Source: Collinsella phocaeensis
Lineage (GTDB): Bacteria > Actinomycetota > Coriobacteriia > Coriobacteriales > Coriobacteriaceae
Length of the DNA: 64,000 nt
Reading direction: 5' to 3'
Assembly (NCBI RefSeq): GCF_900119895.1
Contig: NZ_FQLR01000004.1
Span: 1,054,001-1,118,000 of the forward strand
Part shown: one piece after another, positions 1 through 9,163 of the stretch
Position numbering within the stretch: the stretch's first letter is position 1
Layout of the letters: every line of letters starts with the position of its first letter
Program-made: the position numbers and the translations under genes
The notes under the pieces: model-generated
Databases searched by the model: none
What the model saw: the letters and a program-made list of their open reading frames with translations, nothing else
Told to the model about the DNA's origin: nothing

Positions 1-1520
1 CCGCGTTGCTTTCGGCGCTGAAGCTGCTGATGGGGGAGCGTGCCGACGCTTCGCTGGTGCGCGAGGGCGCCGAGGCCGCGATGGTCGAGGGCCGCTTGTA
101 TGAATCCGCTCGGGACAGCGATGGGTTTTGCGCTCAGCGCCGAGTGAGCGCCGATGGGCGCAGTCGTGTCCGAATCGACGGCTCCATGGCGAGCGTGCGC
201 GAGCTTTCGGAGCGCGTGGGCCGACATATCGATCTTTGCGGCCAGCACGAACATCAGCGCCTGCTCGACGCTTCGGAACACGTCGCGCTCGTCGACGCAT
301 GGGCGTCCGCTTCGATTTCGGCGCCCCTCGAGGCGTACCGTTCGTGTCTCAAGGAGGCGCGTGCGGCTGCCCGCGAGCTCGAGCACGTCGAGGAGGCGTC
401 GCGTGCGCAGGGATCCCGCGTCGAGGAGGCGCGGTTCGTATGCGCCCGCATCGACGAGGTCGCGCCGGTCGCCGGCGAGTACGAGGAGCTCGAGAAGCTG
501 TTGCCGCGCAGCGAGCATGCCGAGTCCCTCGCTCGGTGCGCCCACGAGGCCCAGGAGATGCTCTCCGGCGAAGGCGGCGCGCTCGACGGGCTCAACGCGG
601 CGATCTACGAACTGTCCCGTCTGGGTTCGGTCGATCCCGCCCTCGCAGGGTTCTCCGACACGCTCGCGGAGGCCTCGATCACCCTCGAGGACGTCGCTTC
701 CGATCTCAGGAGATATCGCGACGCCATCGATTTCGACCCGACTGAGCTGGAGCGTCTTCAGGAGCGGTTCGCCTCGCTCAAGGGGCTGTGCCGCCAGTGG
801 GGCCCCACCATGGACGACGTCTTTGCGAAACGGGACGAGGCGCGCGAGCTGCTGAGCCTCGTCGACGACGGGGAGGAGCGGGTCGCGCGCGCTCGTTCGG
901 AGCGCGACGCGGCCGAGTCCCGGCTCGCCTCCGCGGCGCGCGCCCTCACGCGCGCGCGGGATGCCGCGGCCCCTCGGTTCTGCCGCGAGGTGGTGCGTCA
1001 GATGGCGCGTCTTGAGATGGGGCGCGCCGAGATCGTCTGGGAATCCCGTCCGCTTCCGCGCGAGAAATGGGGCGTCGACGGGCCTGCTTCGTGCGAGCTG
1101 CTCTACCGGTCCGGCGCCGGCTTGACGCCGCGCCCGTTGCGGCGCATCGCCTCGGGCGGTGAGCTCTCGCGCGTTCTTCTGGCCGTGAAGGTCGTGCTGG
1201 GTGGCGCCGACGGCGTGGAGACGCTCGTGTTCGACGAGGTCGACGCTGGTGTCGGCGGAGCCACCGCCCGCGCGCTGGCGGGCGTGCTCGCCGATCTTGC
1301 GCGGTCGCATCAGGTTATCGTCGTCACGCATCTTCCGCAGGTCGCGGTCGTGGGGGACGTTCACTACGTGGTGCGCAAGTCCGATGGTGATGTGCCCGAG
1401 ACGCAGCTTCTCGCCGTGGAGGGCGATGAGCGCGTCGAGGAGATCGCCCGTATGCTGTCGGGGGACACCGGTTCCGCGTCGCTCGAGCACGCGCGCCAGC
1501 TGCTGGGTGAGCGCCGGTAG
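1..1520 (+). CDS. recN: DNA repair protein RecN (3' part, cut by window start)
   Basis: SMC-like ATPase that acts at DNA double-strand breaks during recombinational repair. The reading frame is already open at the first base, so the start codon and Walker A loop lie upstream of the window; about 505 C-terminal codons are present. The first residues (ALLSALKLLMGERAD) follow the missing P-loop in this family. A long charged coiled-coil middle part follows, then the ABC signature SGGELSR at about residue 380 of the visible part and Walker B with the D-loop (TLVFDEVDAGVGG). A THLPQVA switch histidine segment comes near the end. Length and motif order fit RecN. It converges with the aro operon across a strong hairpin. 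Any SOS control site would be outside the window. Confidence 0.95.
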   Translation, partial: ALLSALKLLMGERADASLVREGAEAAMVEGRLYESARDSDGFCAQRRVSADGRSRVRIDGSMASVRELSERVGRHIDLCGQHEHQRLLDASEHVALVDAWASASISAPLEAYRSCLKEARAAARELEHVEEASRAQGSRVEEARFVCARIDEVAPVAGEYEELEKLLPRSEHAESLARCAHEAQEMLSGEGGALDGLNAAIYELSRLGSVDPALAGFSDTLAEASITLEDVASDLRRYRDAIDFDPTELERLQERFASLKGLCRQWGPTMDDVFAKRDEARELLSLVDDGEERVARARSERDAAESRLASAARALTRARDAAAPRFCREVVRQMARLEMGRAEIVWESRPLPREKWGVDGPASCELLYRSGAGLTPRPLRRIASGGELSRVLLAVKVVLGGADGVETLVFDEVDAGVGGATARALAGVLADLARSHQVIVVTHLPQVAVVGDVHYVVRKSDGDVPETQLLAVEGDERVEEIARMLSGDTGSASLEHARQLLGERR

Positions 1521-1572
1521 CTTGGGGGAGGGCAAAAGGGCCCGCCCGATAGCAAGACGAGCGAGCGCTATG

Positions 1573-1618
1573 GAAGGGGTGGGCCCCATGCGATCGAGTG
1601 CATGGGGCCCACCCCTTC
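1573..1618. terminator. Perfect 19-bp inverted repeat between convergent recN and aroQ
   Basis: Bases 1573-1591 are the exact reverse complement of 1600-1618, with an 8-base loop. The stem is GC-rich and centred between two convergent genes, so it is best read as a bidirectional transcription stop. Neither side carries a run of T, so a classical intrinsic terminator is not fully shown. Confidence 0.65.
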
Positions 1619-1639
1619 GATGCGATCGGTGCGGAGCGG

Positions 1640-2077
1640 CTATGCCTCAAGATGCTCGGCGAGCATCCTGATTGCGTGCGCGTACCCTTGAAGCCCTTCT
1701 CCCGCCACGCGCGCGAAGCATGCCATGCCGGCATAGCTCGTCTGTCGGAACGGCTCGCGGCTGTCGACGTCGGATATGTGTACCTCGACCGCGGGCAGGC
1801 CGACCGCCTTGAGGGCATCGAGGATCGCGATGCTCGTATGGGTGTACGCTGCCGGGTTGATGACGATGCCGTCGTAGACGCCTCTGGCTTCCTGGATGGC
1901 ATCCACCAGGTCTCCCTCATGGTTGGACTGAAAAACGCCTACGGTCTCGAAACCGGCCTCCGCCCCTGCCGCGTGGCAGAGGTCCTCGAGGTCGTCGTAG
2001 GTCTGCGTTCCGTATATGCCCGGTTCACGGATCCCCAGCATGTTGAGGTTGGGACCGTTGAGCACCAAGACGTTCAT
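1640..2077 (-). CDS. aroQ: 3-dehydroquinate dehydratase, type II
   Basis: Third step of the shikimate pathway, converting 3-dehydroquinate to 3-dehydroshikimate; type II enzymes are dodecamers. 145 aa, the usual length. Visible motifs: LNGPNLNMLG at residues 6-15, catalytic Tyr22 in the GIYG loop, SNHEG near 51, INPAAYTHTS near 74, and EVHISD with the catalytic His near 98-103. The ATG at 2077 is chosen because AAGGAG lies just upstream and the family begins at this Met; an upstream in-frame ATG at 2122 would add 15 unrelated residues. Last gene of the aro operon, 25 bases after aroE/K. Confidence 0.95.
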   Translation of the reverse strand: MNVLVLNGPNLNMLGIREPGIYGTQTYDDLEDLCHAAGAEAGFETVGVFQSNHEGDLVDAIQEARGVYDGIVINPAAYTHTSIAILDALKAVGLPAVEVHISDVDSREPFRQTSYAGMACFARVAGEGLQGYAHAIRMLAEHLEA

Positions 2078-2102
2078 GGGTTCTCCTTGTTCCGTACGGC
2101 GG

Positions 2103-3353
2103 TTAGGCGATTTCAGCCGCATCGAGGGTGCGTACGGCCTCCCGTGCGGTCGCGTCAGCGGATTCGCGGGATGTCACGATGATGTCCGCCCACGACCGGT
2201 ACAGCGGCATACGGCGCTCGGCGAGTGCCTCGACGCCGTCGCGCTGCGACAGCGGGCGACCTGCCTTCGAGAGCTCGGCGATCGGCCGGTCGAGCATCAC
2301 GATGATGGAGTTCTGGCGCAGCAAGTCGTAGTTCTCCGGTTGGGTGACGACGCCGCCTCCGCATGAGATGACCTGGCCGCTTCGCGCCGCGATCTGTGCC
2401 AGGCAGTCGCTTTCCGCGCGCCGGAACGCCTCCTCGCCCGCATCGACGATATAGTCGGAGCAGGAGCAGCTGAGGCGCTGCTCGAGTTCCCAATCGATAT
2501 CGACGTGGGGGCGGTCGAGGCGCGCGGCGATTTGCTGTCCCACGCGGGTCTTTCCGGATCCGGGCATGCCGATGAGCGCAATGTTGCGCTCAGAGCGAGC
2601 GAGAGACGAGGTGACCTCTGCGATCCGTTCGCGGCCGACCGTGCGCCCGGTGTAGCGCTCTACCGCTTGGGCGGCTTGGGCGACAAGCATGAGCAGGCCG
2701 CCGACGTTGGGGATTCCCAGGCGGTCCGCCTCCATCATGAGTGCGGTGCGCGCCGGGTTGTACACGATGTCGACGAGCCCCTCGAGACGGGGCAGCGCGG
2801 TGAGGCTGCAGGGGGCCTTGGGGCAGGCGGGGAACATGCCCACGGGGGTGCAGTTGACGGCGAGGGCGGCGTCCGCATGCTCGTCGAGATTCTTGTAGGT
2901 GTGCTTGCCGCTGCGATCGATGGACACGGCCCGCATGCCGAGGTCGGTGAGGACCATCATCGCCGTCGAGCCCGCGCCTCCGCTTCCGCCGAAGACGACG
3001 GCCTTCTTGCCCGCGAGTTCGAGTCCGAGGGATTCGACGAGCACCTTGAACCCGTAGTAGTCGGTGTTGTCGCCGCGTAGCCGCCCGTCCGGCAGGCGCA
3101 CGACGGTGTTGATGTTGCCCATGCGCTCGGCGACCGGGGACAGCTCGTCCATATAGGCCACGAGGTCGCGCTTGTAGGGGATCGTGACATTGAACCCCTC
3201 CCACTCGCCGGAGCGCACGAACGACTCGAGCTCTTCGGGCTCCCGCTCGAACTTGCGGTAATCGAGGCCCGCGAGCTCGCGGTAGATGGTGGGCGTGTAG
3301 CTGTGCCCCAGCACGCGTCCGAGGACGCCGTAGGGTCTGGTCGTCGCCGTCAT
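2103..3353 (-). CDS. aroE-aroK: Fused shikimate dehydrogenase / shikimate kinase
   Basis: One 416-aa protein covering two consecutive pathway steps: NADPH reduction of 3-dehydroshikimate, then ATP phosphorylation of shikimate. Residues 1 to about 250 are AroE: NVTIPYK with catalytic Lys61, GDNTDYYG with Asp98, the NADP loop GGSGGAGST at 122-130, and NCTPVGM at 167-173. Residues about 255-416 are a complete kinase: Walker A GMPGSGKT at 262-269, DID at 285-287, CGGG at 331-334, and the lid arginine in KAGRPL. Both halves keep their catalytic residues, so both should be active. Start ATG follows AAAGGTG. An in-frame ORF continues upstream but has no family similarity there. Fusions of neighbouring shikimate enzymes are known; this pairing may channel shikimate. 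Confidence 0.93.
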   Translation of the reverse strand: MTATTRPYGVLGRVLGHSYTPTIYRELAGLDYRKFEREPEELESFVRSGEWEGFNVTIPYKRDLVAYMDELSPVAERMGNINTVVRLPDGRLRGDNTDYYGFKVLVESLGLELAGKKAVVFGGSGGAGSTAMMVLTDLGMRAVSIDRSGKHTYKNLDEHADAALAVNCTPVGMFPACPKAPCSLTALPRLEGLVDIVYNPARTALMMEADRLGIPNVGGLLMLVAQAAQAVERYTGRTVGRERIAEVTSSLARSERNIALIGMPGSGKTRVGQQIAARLDRPHVDIDWELEQRLSCSCSDYIVDAGEEAFRRAESDCLAQIAARSGQVISCGGGVVTQPENYDLLRQNSIIVMLDRPIAELSKAGRPLSQRDGVEALAERRMPLYRSWADIIVTSRESADATAREAVRTLDAAEIA

Positions 3354-3456
3354 GTTGTCACCTTTCTTTCCGATGGGGCGTTTCGTCTGATATTCGTGAC
3401 CGCAGGGCCTCGGAGCGATGCGGCCCCGCATGAGTGCCGGTGCGTGCGCCCGGGTT

Positions 3457-4602
3457 CTAAAGGACCTCGACATAGCTGCCGAAGTAGGTGAAGTCCGTGC
3501 AGACGTCCGCAAGGGAATCGAGCAGCTGGGCAAATTTTGGGCTGACGGCGGGGCAAGCGAGGTCGAAATAGAACGTGAACTCGAAGTCGCTGCCGGGAAC
3601 CGGTCGGCTCTCAAGTTTGACGAGATCGATGTGAAGGGCGTAGATGCGCTCGAGGACGCGGTAGAGCGCGCCGGGCTCGCTCTTGAGCTTGAGCTGGATG
3701 GACGAGCGGTCGGCTCCGGGGTAGATGGCGGGCTCGCGTGCGATCACGACGAAGCGCGTGTAGTTCGCATCGGAGTCCTGGACGCCGCGGGCGAGGACCG
3801 ACAGGCCGTACACGTTGGCGCACGCGAGCGATGAGAGGGCGGCGATATCGGTCCGACTCGAGCTCGCGACGAGCTCGGCGGCGCGGGCGGTGTTCTCGCA
3901 CACCGTGGTCGCGACCCCAAGGCGCTCGAGGTACCCGGCGCACTGGTTGAGCGCCTGGTTGTGGGAGACGACCTCTCGGATGTCATTCAGGCGAACTCCG
4001 GGGCGGGCGAGCAGGTTGTGGGAGATCTTGAGTCTCAGGGAGCGCACGATCGAGCATCCGTGGGCTCCAAGCAGGTCGTAGACGGCGTTGACGGACCCTG
4101 CGGTCGAGTTCTCGATGGGAAGCACGCCGAACTCGACGTCACCGTTCGCGACGGCTCGAAACACGCCTTGAAACGTCGGGGCGAAGGTTATCTCGGGCAC
4201 GTCGAAGAGCTTGGATGCGGCGATCTGGCTGTACGCCCCCTCGACGCCTTGGCAGCACACGGTCGCGACGGCGGGGAAGGCCGTCTCGAGCGGCAGAAAG
4301 GACGCGCGCATGCGGCGAGAGGGCGCATCGGGCCTCCTGCTGTTGATCATCTTGAGCTGCGCGGCCTTATTCATGCTCATGAGCAGGGAAAACAGGGAGA
4401 CGGCCTGGTCCTCGAGGCCTTCTGGCGCGCGCCGGGCAACGTCGGCGAGCACCTGCCGCTCACGGGCGGGGTCGAAGATGGCCTTGCCGGTTTCAAGCTT
4501 GCTGGCGGCGACGTCGGAGGCGAGCTCCATGCGCCGTGCGAACAGGTCGAGCAGCTGTTCGTCGATGGCATCGATTTCGGTTCGGACTTCGGTGAGATCC
4601 AT
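3457..4602 (-). CDS. pheA: Chorismate mutase / prephenate dehydratase (P-protein)
   Basis: Bifunctional enzyme making phenylpyruvate, the phenylalanine precursor. 381 aa. The N-terminal AroQ-type chorismate mutase (about 1-90) shows the IDAIDEQLLDLFARRMEL helix and a KLETGKAIFDPARE stretch. The dehydratase domain (about 115-285) has GVEGAYSQ, GVLPIENSTAGSV and NYTRFVVI. The C-terminal ACT domain (about 295-381) carries ESRPVPGSDFEF, the phenylalanine-binding ESRP motif, so feedback inhibition by Phe is expected from the family. AAAGGAG precedes the ATG. Lies between aroC and aroE/K in the operon. Confidence 0.95.
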   Translation of the reverse strand: MDLTEVRTEIDAIDEQLLDLFARRMELASDVAASKLETGKAIFDPARERQVLADVARRAPEGLEDQAVSLFSLLMSMNKAAQLKMINSRRPDAPSRRMRASFLPLETAFPAVATVCCQGVEGAYSQIAASKLFDVPEITFAPTFQGVFRAVANGDVEFGVLPIENSTAGSVNAVYDLLGAHGCSIVRSLRLKISHNLLARPGVRLNDIREVVSHNQALNQCAGYLERLGVATTVCENTARAAELVASSSRTDIAALSSLACANVYGLSVLARGVQDSDANYTRFVVIAREPAIYPGADRSSIQLKLKSEPGALYRVLERIYALHIDLVKLESRPVPGSDFEFTFYFDLACPAVSPKFAQLLDSLADVCTDFTYFGSYVEVL

Positions 4603-4683
4603 GCTGGCTCCTTTTTGCGTACGTCTCCGGATGCGCCACGGACGCGGCGCGCGGGCGGGGCGCCATATGGGAATGGTGCGGTA

Positions 4684-5790
4684 TCAGGCCCACGATGCGG
4701 TGCCCTCGGATTCCAAGAGCGCGTCGAGCAGGGCGAGGGCGCAGGCCGCCTCTGCGACGGGGACGGCACGGGGGACGATGCAGGGGTCGTGCCGTCCCCG
4801 AACGACGAGCTCGGCGTCTTCGCCGCGTTCGATGTCGACGCTCATCTGGGGCTTACCGATGCTGGGCGTCGGCTTCACGGCCATGCGCCAAACGACCGGC
4901 AGGCCGTCCGTGATACCGCCGAGGATGCCGCCCGCGTTGTTGCTCTGCGGTCGCGGCACGGCGTCTTCCATGCGGTAGGGATCGTTGTTCTGCGACCCCA
5001 GCAAGCGGGCGGCGGCGAATCCTACGCCGAACTCGACGCCCTTGACGGCGGGAATCCCGAATGCGATGCGTGCGATTCGGTTCTCGATGCCGTCGAACAT
5101 GGGGTCGCCCAGGCCGGCCGGCACCCCGTAGGCCACGCATTCGATGACGCCCCCCACGCTGTCGAGGTCGCCTTTCGCCGCCATGATACGCGAGCGCATC
5201 CGCGTTGCCGCCGCCGCGCTCACGCACGGAAGCGGGTTGGCGAGGATGGCGGCGAGCTCGACCTCGTTGGGCTTCATGGGGTCGAGCGGGGTGTCGGCGA
5301 TACCCTCCGGTCCGAGAAGCGCGATGTGGGCGGCGATGCGCAGCCCACGCGTCTCGAGCGCCTGCAGGGCGATGCCCCCGGCGACGCACAGGGGCGCGGT
5401 GAGGCGCCCGGAGAAGTGCCCGCCGCCGGCGACGTCCTGGTGGCCGCGGTACTTCACCTGCGCCGGCCAATCGGCGTGGCCGGGCCGGGGCTTGCGGCGC
5501 AGCTCGTCGTAGTCCTGGCTTCGCGTGTTGCCGTTGCGTATGATGGCGGCGATGGGCGCCCCGTTGGTGAGCCCATCGGTGATGCCCGCGATGAATTCCG
5601 GGGCGTCGGCCTCCCGGCGCGCGGTCGAGGTCTCGTCGCGGCCCGGCGCGCGCCGGGCGAGAAAGCCCTGGAGCCGATCGAGGTCTACGGGGATGCCGGC
5701 CGGGACGCCGTCGAGCGAGCAGCCGATGGCGGGGGAGTGCGACTGGCCGAAGATGGAGAAGCGCAGCGCGTTGCCGTAGGTGGAAGCCAT
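4684..5790 (-). CDS. aroC: Chorismate synthase
   Basis: Seventh step: EPSP to chorismate, using reduced FMN. 368 aa, the normal length. Family signatures seen: an N-terminal GNALRFSIFGQSHSPAIG stretch with the active-site His, RRKPRPGHAD near residue 100, GGGHFSGRLTA, MRSRIMAAKGDLDSVGG, and RPQSNNAGGILGGITDG. The second active-site His region around these motifs is intact. Ends 81 bases before pheA and starts 8 bases after the aroA stop, in the order aroA-aroC-pheA. Confidence 0.96.
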   Translation of the reverse strand: MASTYGNALRFSIFGQSHSPAIGCSLDGVPAGIPVDLDRLQGFLARRAPGRDETSTARREADAPEFIAGITDGLTNGAPIAAIIRNGNTRSQDYDELRRKPRPGHADWPAQVKYRGHQDVAGGGHFSGRLTAPLCVAGGIALQALETRGLRIAAHIALLGPEGIADTPLDPMKPNEVELAAILANPLPCVSAAAATRMRSRIMAAKGDLDSVGGVIECVAYGVPAGLGDPMFDGIENRIARIAFGIPAVKGVEFGVGFAAARLLGSQNNDPYRMEDAVPRPQSNNAGGILGGITDGLPVVWRMAVKPTPSIGKPQMSVDIERGEDAELVVRGRHDPCIVPRAVPVAEAACALALLDALLESEGTASWA

Positions 5791-5798
5791 GGACGCCC

Positions 5799-7118
5799 CT
5801 ATTCCTCGAAGAGCTCGACGTCTCCGCCGAGCATGCGGTAATGGTCGAAGAAGTCCGGATATGACTTCTGCACCGCCTCGGCCCCGTGGATGAGGACCGG
5901 GCCGTCGCAGCGAATGGCGGCGACGGAGGCCATCATGGCGATACGGTGGTCGTTATGGGAGTCGACGGTGCCGCCCGCGAGACGTTCGACGCCGTGGATC
6001 ACGAGGCTGTCCCCGCAGGTCCGAATATTGGCACCGAGGTTGGAAAGCTCGGATGCAGTCGTGGCGAGCCGGTCGGATTCCTTGATGCGCAGGCGCGCGC
6101 AGTCCGATATCACCGTCGTTCCCTGCGCCACCGCGGCGACCGCGGAGATGACGGGGACGAGGTCGGGCACGTCCTGTGCGCTCAGGGTGAATGCGGAGAG
6201 GTGGTCGGGCTGAACCCGGGCGGCGCCGGAGGCGCGCACGACGCGTGCCCCGAAGCGCGACAGGGCGGCCATGACGTTGCGGTCCCCTTGAGCGGAGTTG
6301 AGGGACACGCCGGTCACCTGGACGGGTTCCTCTCCGAGCGCCCCCGCGCAGAGCCAAAACGCCGCGTTGGACCAGTCTCCCTCGACCTCGACGGTGCCCG
6401 GGGTGCGCAGCGCGGCGTCGGGGATCCGGTAGCGGGTGACCTCCTCGATGCCGTCGGGCCCGATCCCGCGCTCGCAGGCCACGTCGACGCCGAAGGTCTT
6501 GAGCGCCTGCACGGTGAGGTTGACGTAGGGTCGGCTTTCCAGCCTGCCGTGCACCTCGATCTCGCTTGCGGCGGGCAGGAGCGGCAGGGCGAGCATGAGG
6601 CCCGAGACGAACTGAGAGCTCACGTTGCCGGGCAGCACGAAGCGGCCCGGGCGAAGGCGACCGGAGGTCTGAAGCGGGAACGAGCCCAAGCCGGACAGGG
6701 CGCAGCCGGCCGCCATGAGCTCGCCGTCGAGCGGGTTGAGGGGACGTTCGCCCAGGCGCGGCGCCCCGGTGAAGGTCGCCTGGGCGCCGAGCGCGCAGGC
6801 GACGGGAAGCATGAACCGCAGCGTGCTGCCCGATTCCCCGCAGTCGAGCGTGGTCCCCTGGAAGGCCTTGAGGATGCCGAGCTCCATGCTCTTGGGAACC
6901 GGATGGACCAAGAAGCCGTCGTCAAGCGTCTCGATGCGTGCGCCGAGCGCGGTGAGGCAGCGCCTGGTCGCATCGATATCGGCGCAGGTGGTATTGCATA
7001 CGACGCGTGTCGCGCCGTTGCTCAGCGCGGCGCAGATGAGGAGCCGGTGGGCGACCGATTTCGATGCGATCGCGGGCACGGTCCCCGCGAGGGGCCGAGG
7101 GTTGATGCGCGCAAGCAT
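5799..7118 (-). CDS. aroA: 3-phosphoshikimate 1-carboxyvinyltransferase (EPSP synthase)
   Basis: Sixth step: shikimate 3-phosphate plus PEP to EPSP. 439 aa. Seen in order: an N-terminal SKSVAHRLLICAAL (shikimate-phosphate binding), LDCGESGSTLRFMLP near residue 92, SSQFVSGLMLALPLL, GDWSNAAFWL, QDVPDLVP with the catalytic Asp, and LRIKESDRL. The PEP-loop reads GESGSTLRF rather than the GNAGTxxR of E. coli-type enzymes; the consensus Arg is kept. This variation may alter glyphosate response, which is an inference. The stop of aroB lies 2 bases before the ATG, so the two are probably translationally coupled. Confidence 0.95.
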   Translation of the reverse strand: MLARINPRPLAGTVPAIASKSVAHRLLICAALSNGATRVVCNTTCADIDATRRCLTALGARIETLDDGFLVHPVPKSMELGILKAFQGTTLDCGESGSTLRFMLPVACALGAQATFTGAPRLGERPLNPLDGELMAAGCALSGLGSFPLQTSGRLRPGRFVLPGNVSSQFVSGLMLALPLLPAASEIEVHGRLESRPYVNLTVQALKTFGVDVACERGIGPDGIEEVTRYRIPDAALRTPGTVEVEGDWSNAAFWLCAGALGEEPVQVTGVSLNSAQGDRNVMAALSRFGARVVRASGAARVQPDHLSAFTLSAQDVPDLVPVISAVAAVAQGTTVISDCARLRIKESDRLATTASELSNLGANIRTCGDSLVIHGVERLAGGTVDSHNDHRIAMMASVAAIRCDGPVLIHGAEAVQKSYPDFFDHYRMLGGDVELFEE

Positions 7119-7120
7119 GG

Positions 7121-8239
7121 TTAGTCCTCCTTGGTGGACGGAGATGAGAGCTGGCGGGTGCAGGCGAGCCCCACCTCGAGGATGCGGCGGAATTCGTCGA
7201 GCGGCGTCCGCGCGAGCGCGGCGCCGCCGACCTCGCGCGGGATGACGAGCTCGATGGCGTCGCCCGTGCGCTTCTTGTCATGCAGGGCCTCGGCGAAAAC
7301 GGACTCGGCGTCGACGTGGAACGCCAGGGACAGCCCGTGCGCCTCGAGTAGCGCTGCGAGGCGGGCCGGAACGTCCTCCGCGAGCGCCCCTGCCGTCACG
7401 GCCGAGGAAGCGATGGCGACCATGCCGATGGCGACGCAGGTGCCGTGCCCCAGGCGATAGCCCTCCGCCGCCTCGACGCCGTGGCCGATGCTGTGACCGA
7501 AGTTCAACAGCTTCCGGAGGCCCCCTTCGCGCTCGTCCGCTTCGACGACGGCGCGCTTGATGTCGATGTTGCGCGCTACGAGCCAGGCGACGCGGGCGAG
7601 GTCGCGCTTGAGGAGTTCCGGCGTGAGCGGCGTGGACTCGAGCTCGCCGAACAAGTCGGCGTCGGCGATCATCGCGTGCTTGACGACCTCGCCGCAGCCG
7701 TCGGCGAACTGGGCGTCGGTGAGGGTGCCCAGGCAGCCGACGTCGGCGAGCACCGCGCGCGGCTGCCAGAACGCGCCGGCGAGGTTCTTGCCTGCGGCGA
7801 GGTCGATGGCGGTCTTGCCGCCCACGGAGGAGTCGACCATGGCAAGCAGCGTGGTGGGGATTTGGATGAAGTCGATGCCGCGCATGTAGGTCGCGGCGAC
7901 GAACCCGGCGACGTCCCCCACGACCCCGCCGCCCAGGGCGACGATGAGGTCCGCGCGGTCGAGCTCCTCGACGGCGGCCCGTTCGAGCAGGTCGATGTAG
8001 GTTCCGGCGCGCTTATGCTCCTCGCCGGCTGGGAAGGTCGCGACGGCGCAGCGGTACCCCGCCGCCTCGAGCGACTCGCTCACGGGCGCGGCGTAGAGCG
8101 GGCCGACGTTGTCGTCCGTGATGATGAGCGCGCGGGCGCCCCGGTTGACTTCACGCGCTATCTCGCCGGTCTTCTCCAGCAGGAAGGTGCCGATGAGCAT
8201 CCGATAGGGTCGCGAGGCGTTGACGTCTATGGTGTACAT
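7121..8239 (-). CDS. aroB: 3-dehydroquinate synthase
   Basis: Second step: DAHP to 3-dehydroquinate, with NAD and a divalent metal. 372 aa from the ATG at 8239, which follows AGGAG; an in-frame ATG at 8347 would add 36 residues inside tyrA and is rejected. Motifs: ALGGGVVGDVAGFVAATYMRG (NAD-binding), PTTLLAMVDSSVGGKTAIDL (active site), GCGEVVKHAMI, and NFGHSIGHGVEA with metal-binding histidines. Starts 22 bases after the tyrA stop. Confidence 0.95.
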   Translation of the reverse strand: MYTIDVNASRPYRMLIGTFLLEKTGEIAREVNRGARALIITDDNVGPLYAAPVSESLEAAGYRCAVATFPAGEEHKRAGTYIDLLERAAVEELDRADLIVALGGGVVGDVAGFVAATYMRGIDFIQIPTTLLAMVDSSVGGKTAIDLAAGKNLAGAFWQPRAVLADVGCLGTLTDAQFADGCGEVVKHAMIADADLFGELESTPLTPELLKRDLARVAWLVARNIDIKRAVVEADEREGGLRKLLNFGHSIGHGVEAAEGYRLGHGTCVAIGMVAIASSAVTAGALAEDVPARLAALLEAHGLSLAFHVDAESVFAEALHDKKRTGDAIELVIPREVGGAALARTPLDEFRRILEVGLACTRQLSSPSTKED

Positions 8240-8261
8240 GGGGCTCCTATCGCCGATGGTC

Positions 8262-9152
8262 TCAACGCGCCTGGGCGTCGTCGAGGGCGCGCTTGATGCG
8301 GTCGCCCTCCGCGAGGAGCATGCGCAGCCCCTCCTCGTCGCGCGCATCGAGTGCGTCGCGGTATGCGGAGAGCGCGTCGATGATGTGGCCGATCTCGAAG
8401 CTCAGGAGCTCCGCGTTATCGCACATCAGCTCCGCCCACATGCCCGGGTTGAGGTGGGCGACGCGCGTGAGGTCCCGGTAGCTGCCCGCGGAGAAGCCGT
8501 GGTGCTGGCGTGCCGTCGGGCTTTTGACGTAGGCGTTTGAGACGACGTGCGCGAGCTGGCTCGTGAAGGCGATGACGCGGTCGTGCTCCTCGGGCGTGGT
8601 GACGCTGAAGGTGCCGAAGCCCGCGGGGGCGAGGAACGCATGGACGCGGTCCAGGAGCCTCAGGCGGCGCACGTCGTCGCATGCGGGCGGCACGAGGACG
8701 ACGGGCGCTCCGCGGAACAGGTCGGCCCGCGCCCACGCAAAGCCGGAGTTCTCGGTTCCCGCCATGGGGTGGGCCCCGACGAAGTCGAAGCCGTGCTGCT
8801 CCGCCAAGGGGAACGCCTGGGCGCACACGGTCCCTTTGACGCCGGCGGTGTCGATGACGACGGGGCCGGCGCCCGCGCGAGCGGCCGCCCCGAGCGCCTC
8901 CGCGTGCGCGCGCAGCCATGCGATGCACGCCCCGGGGTAGGCCGAGAGGATGACGAGGTCGCAGGATGAGATCGTGTCGTCGGTCAGGCGCCCGGACGCG
9001 ACGTCGATCAGCGCGATGGCGAGCGTGTCGGCGTCGACGTCGTGGGCGAGCACGGTCCACCCGGCATCGCGGTACGCGCGCGCGAAGCTCCCGCCGATAA
9101 GACCCAGGCCGACGATTCCCACAGTGCGCGTGGGCCTCGATGCGTTGTCCAT
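8262..9152 (-). CDS. tyrA: Prephenate dehydrogenase
   Basis: Oxidative decarboxylation of prephenate to 4-hydroxyphenylpyruvate, for tyrosine. 296 aa. N-terminal Rossmann fold with GIVGLGLIGGSFA at about residues 12-24; GAHPMAGTENSG carries the catalytic His; a C-terminal helical part (SPTARQHHGFSAGSYRDLTRVA, split by eye) completes the dimer domain. There is no ACT domain and no fused chorismate mutase, so the mutase activity for this branch must come from PheA or elsewhere. GGGGGAG precedes the ATG. The frame remains open far upstream, but that part overlaps aroF antisense-like sequence without similarity. Confidence 0.93.
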   Translation of the reverse strand: MDNASRPTRTVGIVGLGLIGGSFARAYRDAGWTVLAHDVDADTLAIALIDVASGRLTDDTISSCDLVILSAYPGACIAWLRAHAEALGAAARAGAGPVVIDTAGVKGTVCAQAFPLAEQHGFDFVGAHPMAGTENSGFAWARADLFRGAPVVLVPPACDDVRRLRLLDRVHAFLAPAGFGTFSVTTPEEHDRVIAFTSQLAHVVSNAYVKSPTARQHHGFSAGSYRDLTRVAHLNPGMWAELMCDNAELLSFEIGHIIDALSAYRDALDARDEEGLRMLLAEGDRIKRALDDAQAR

Positions 9153-9163
9153 CGCCTCTCCCC

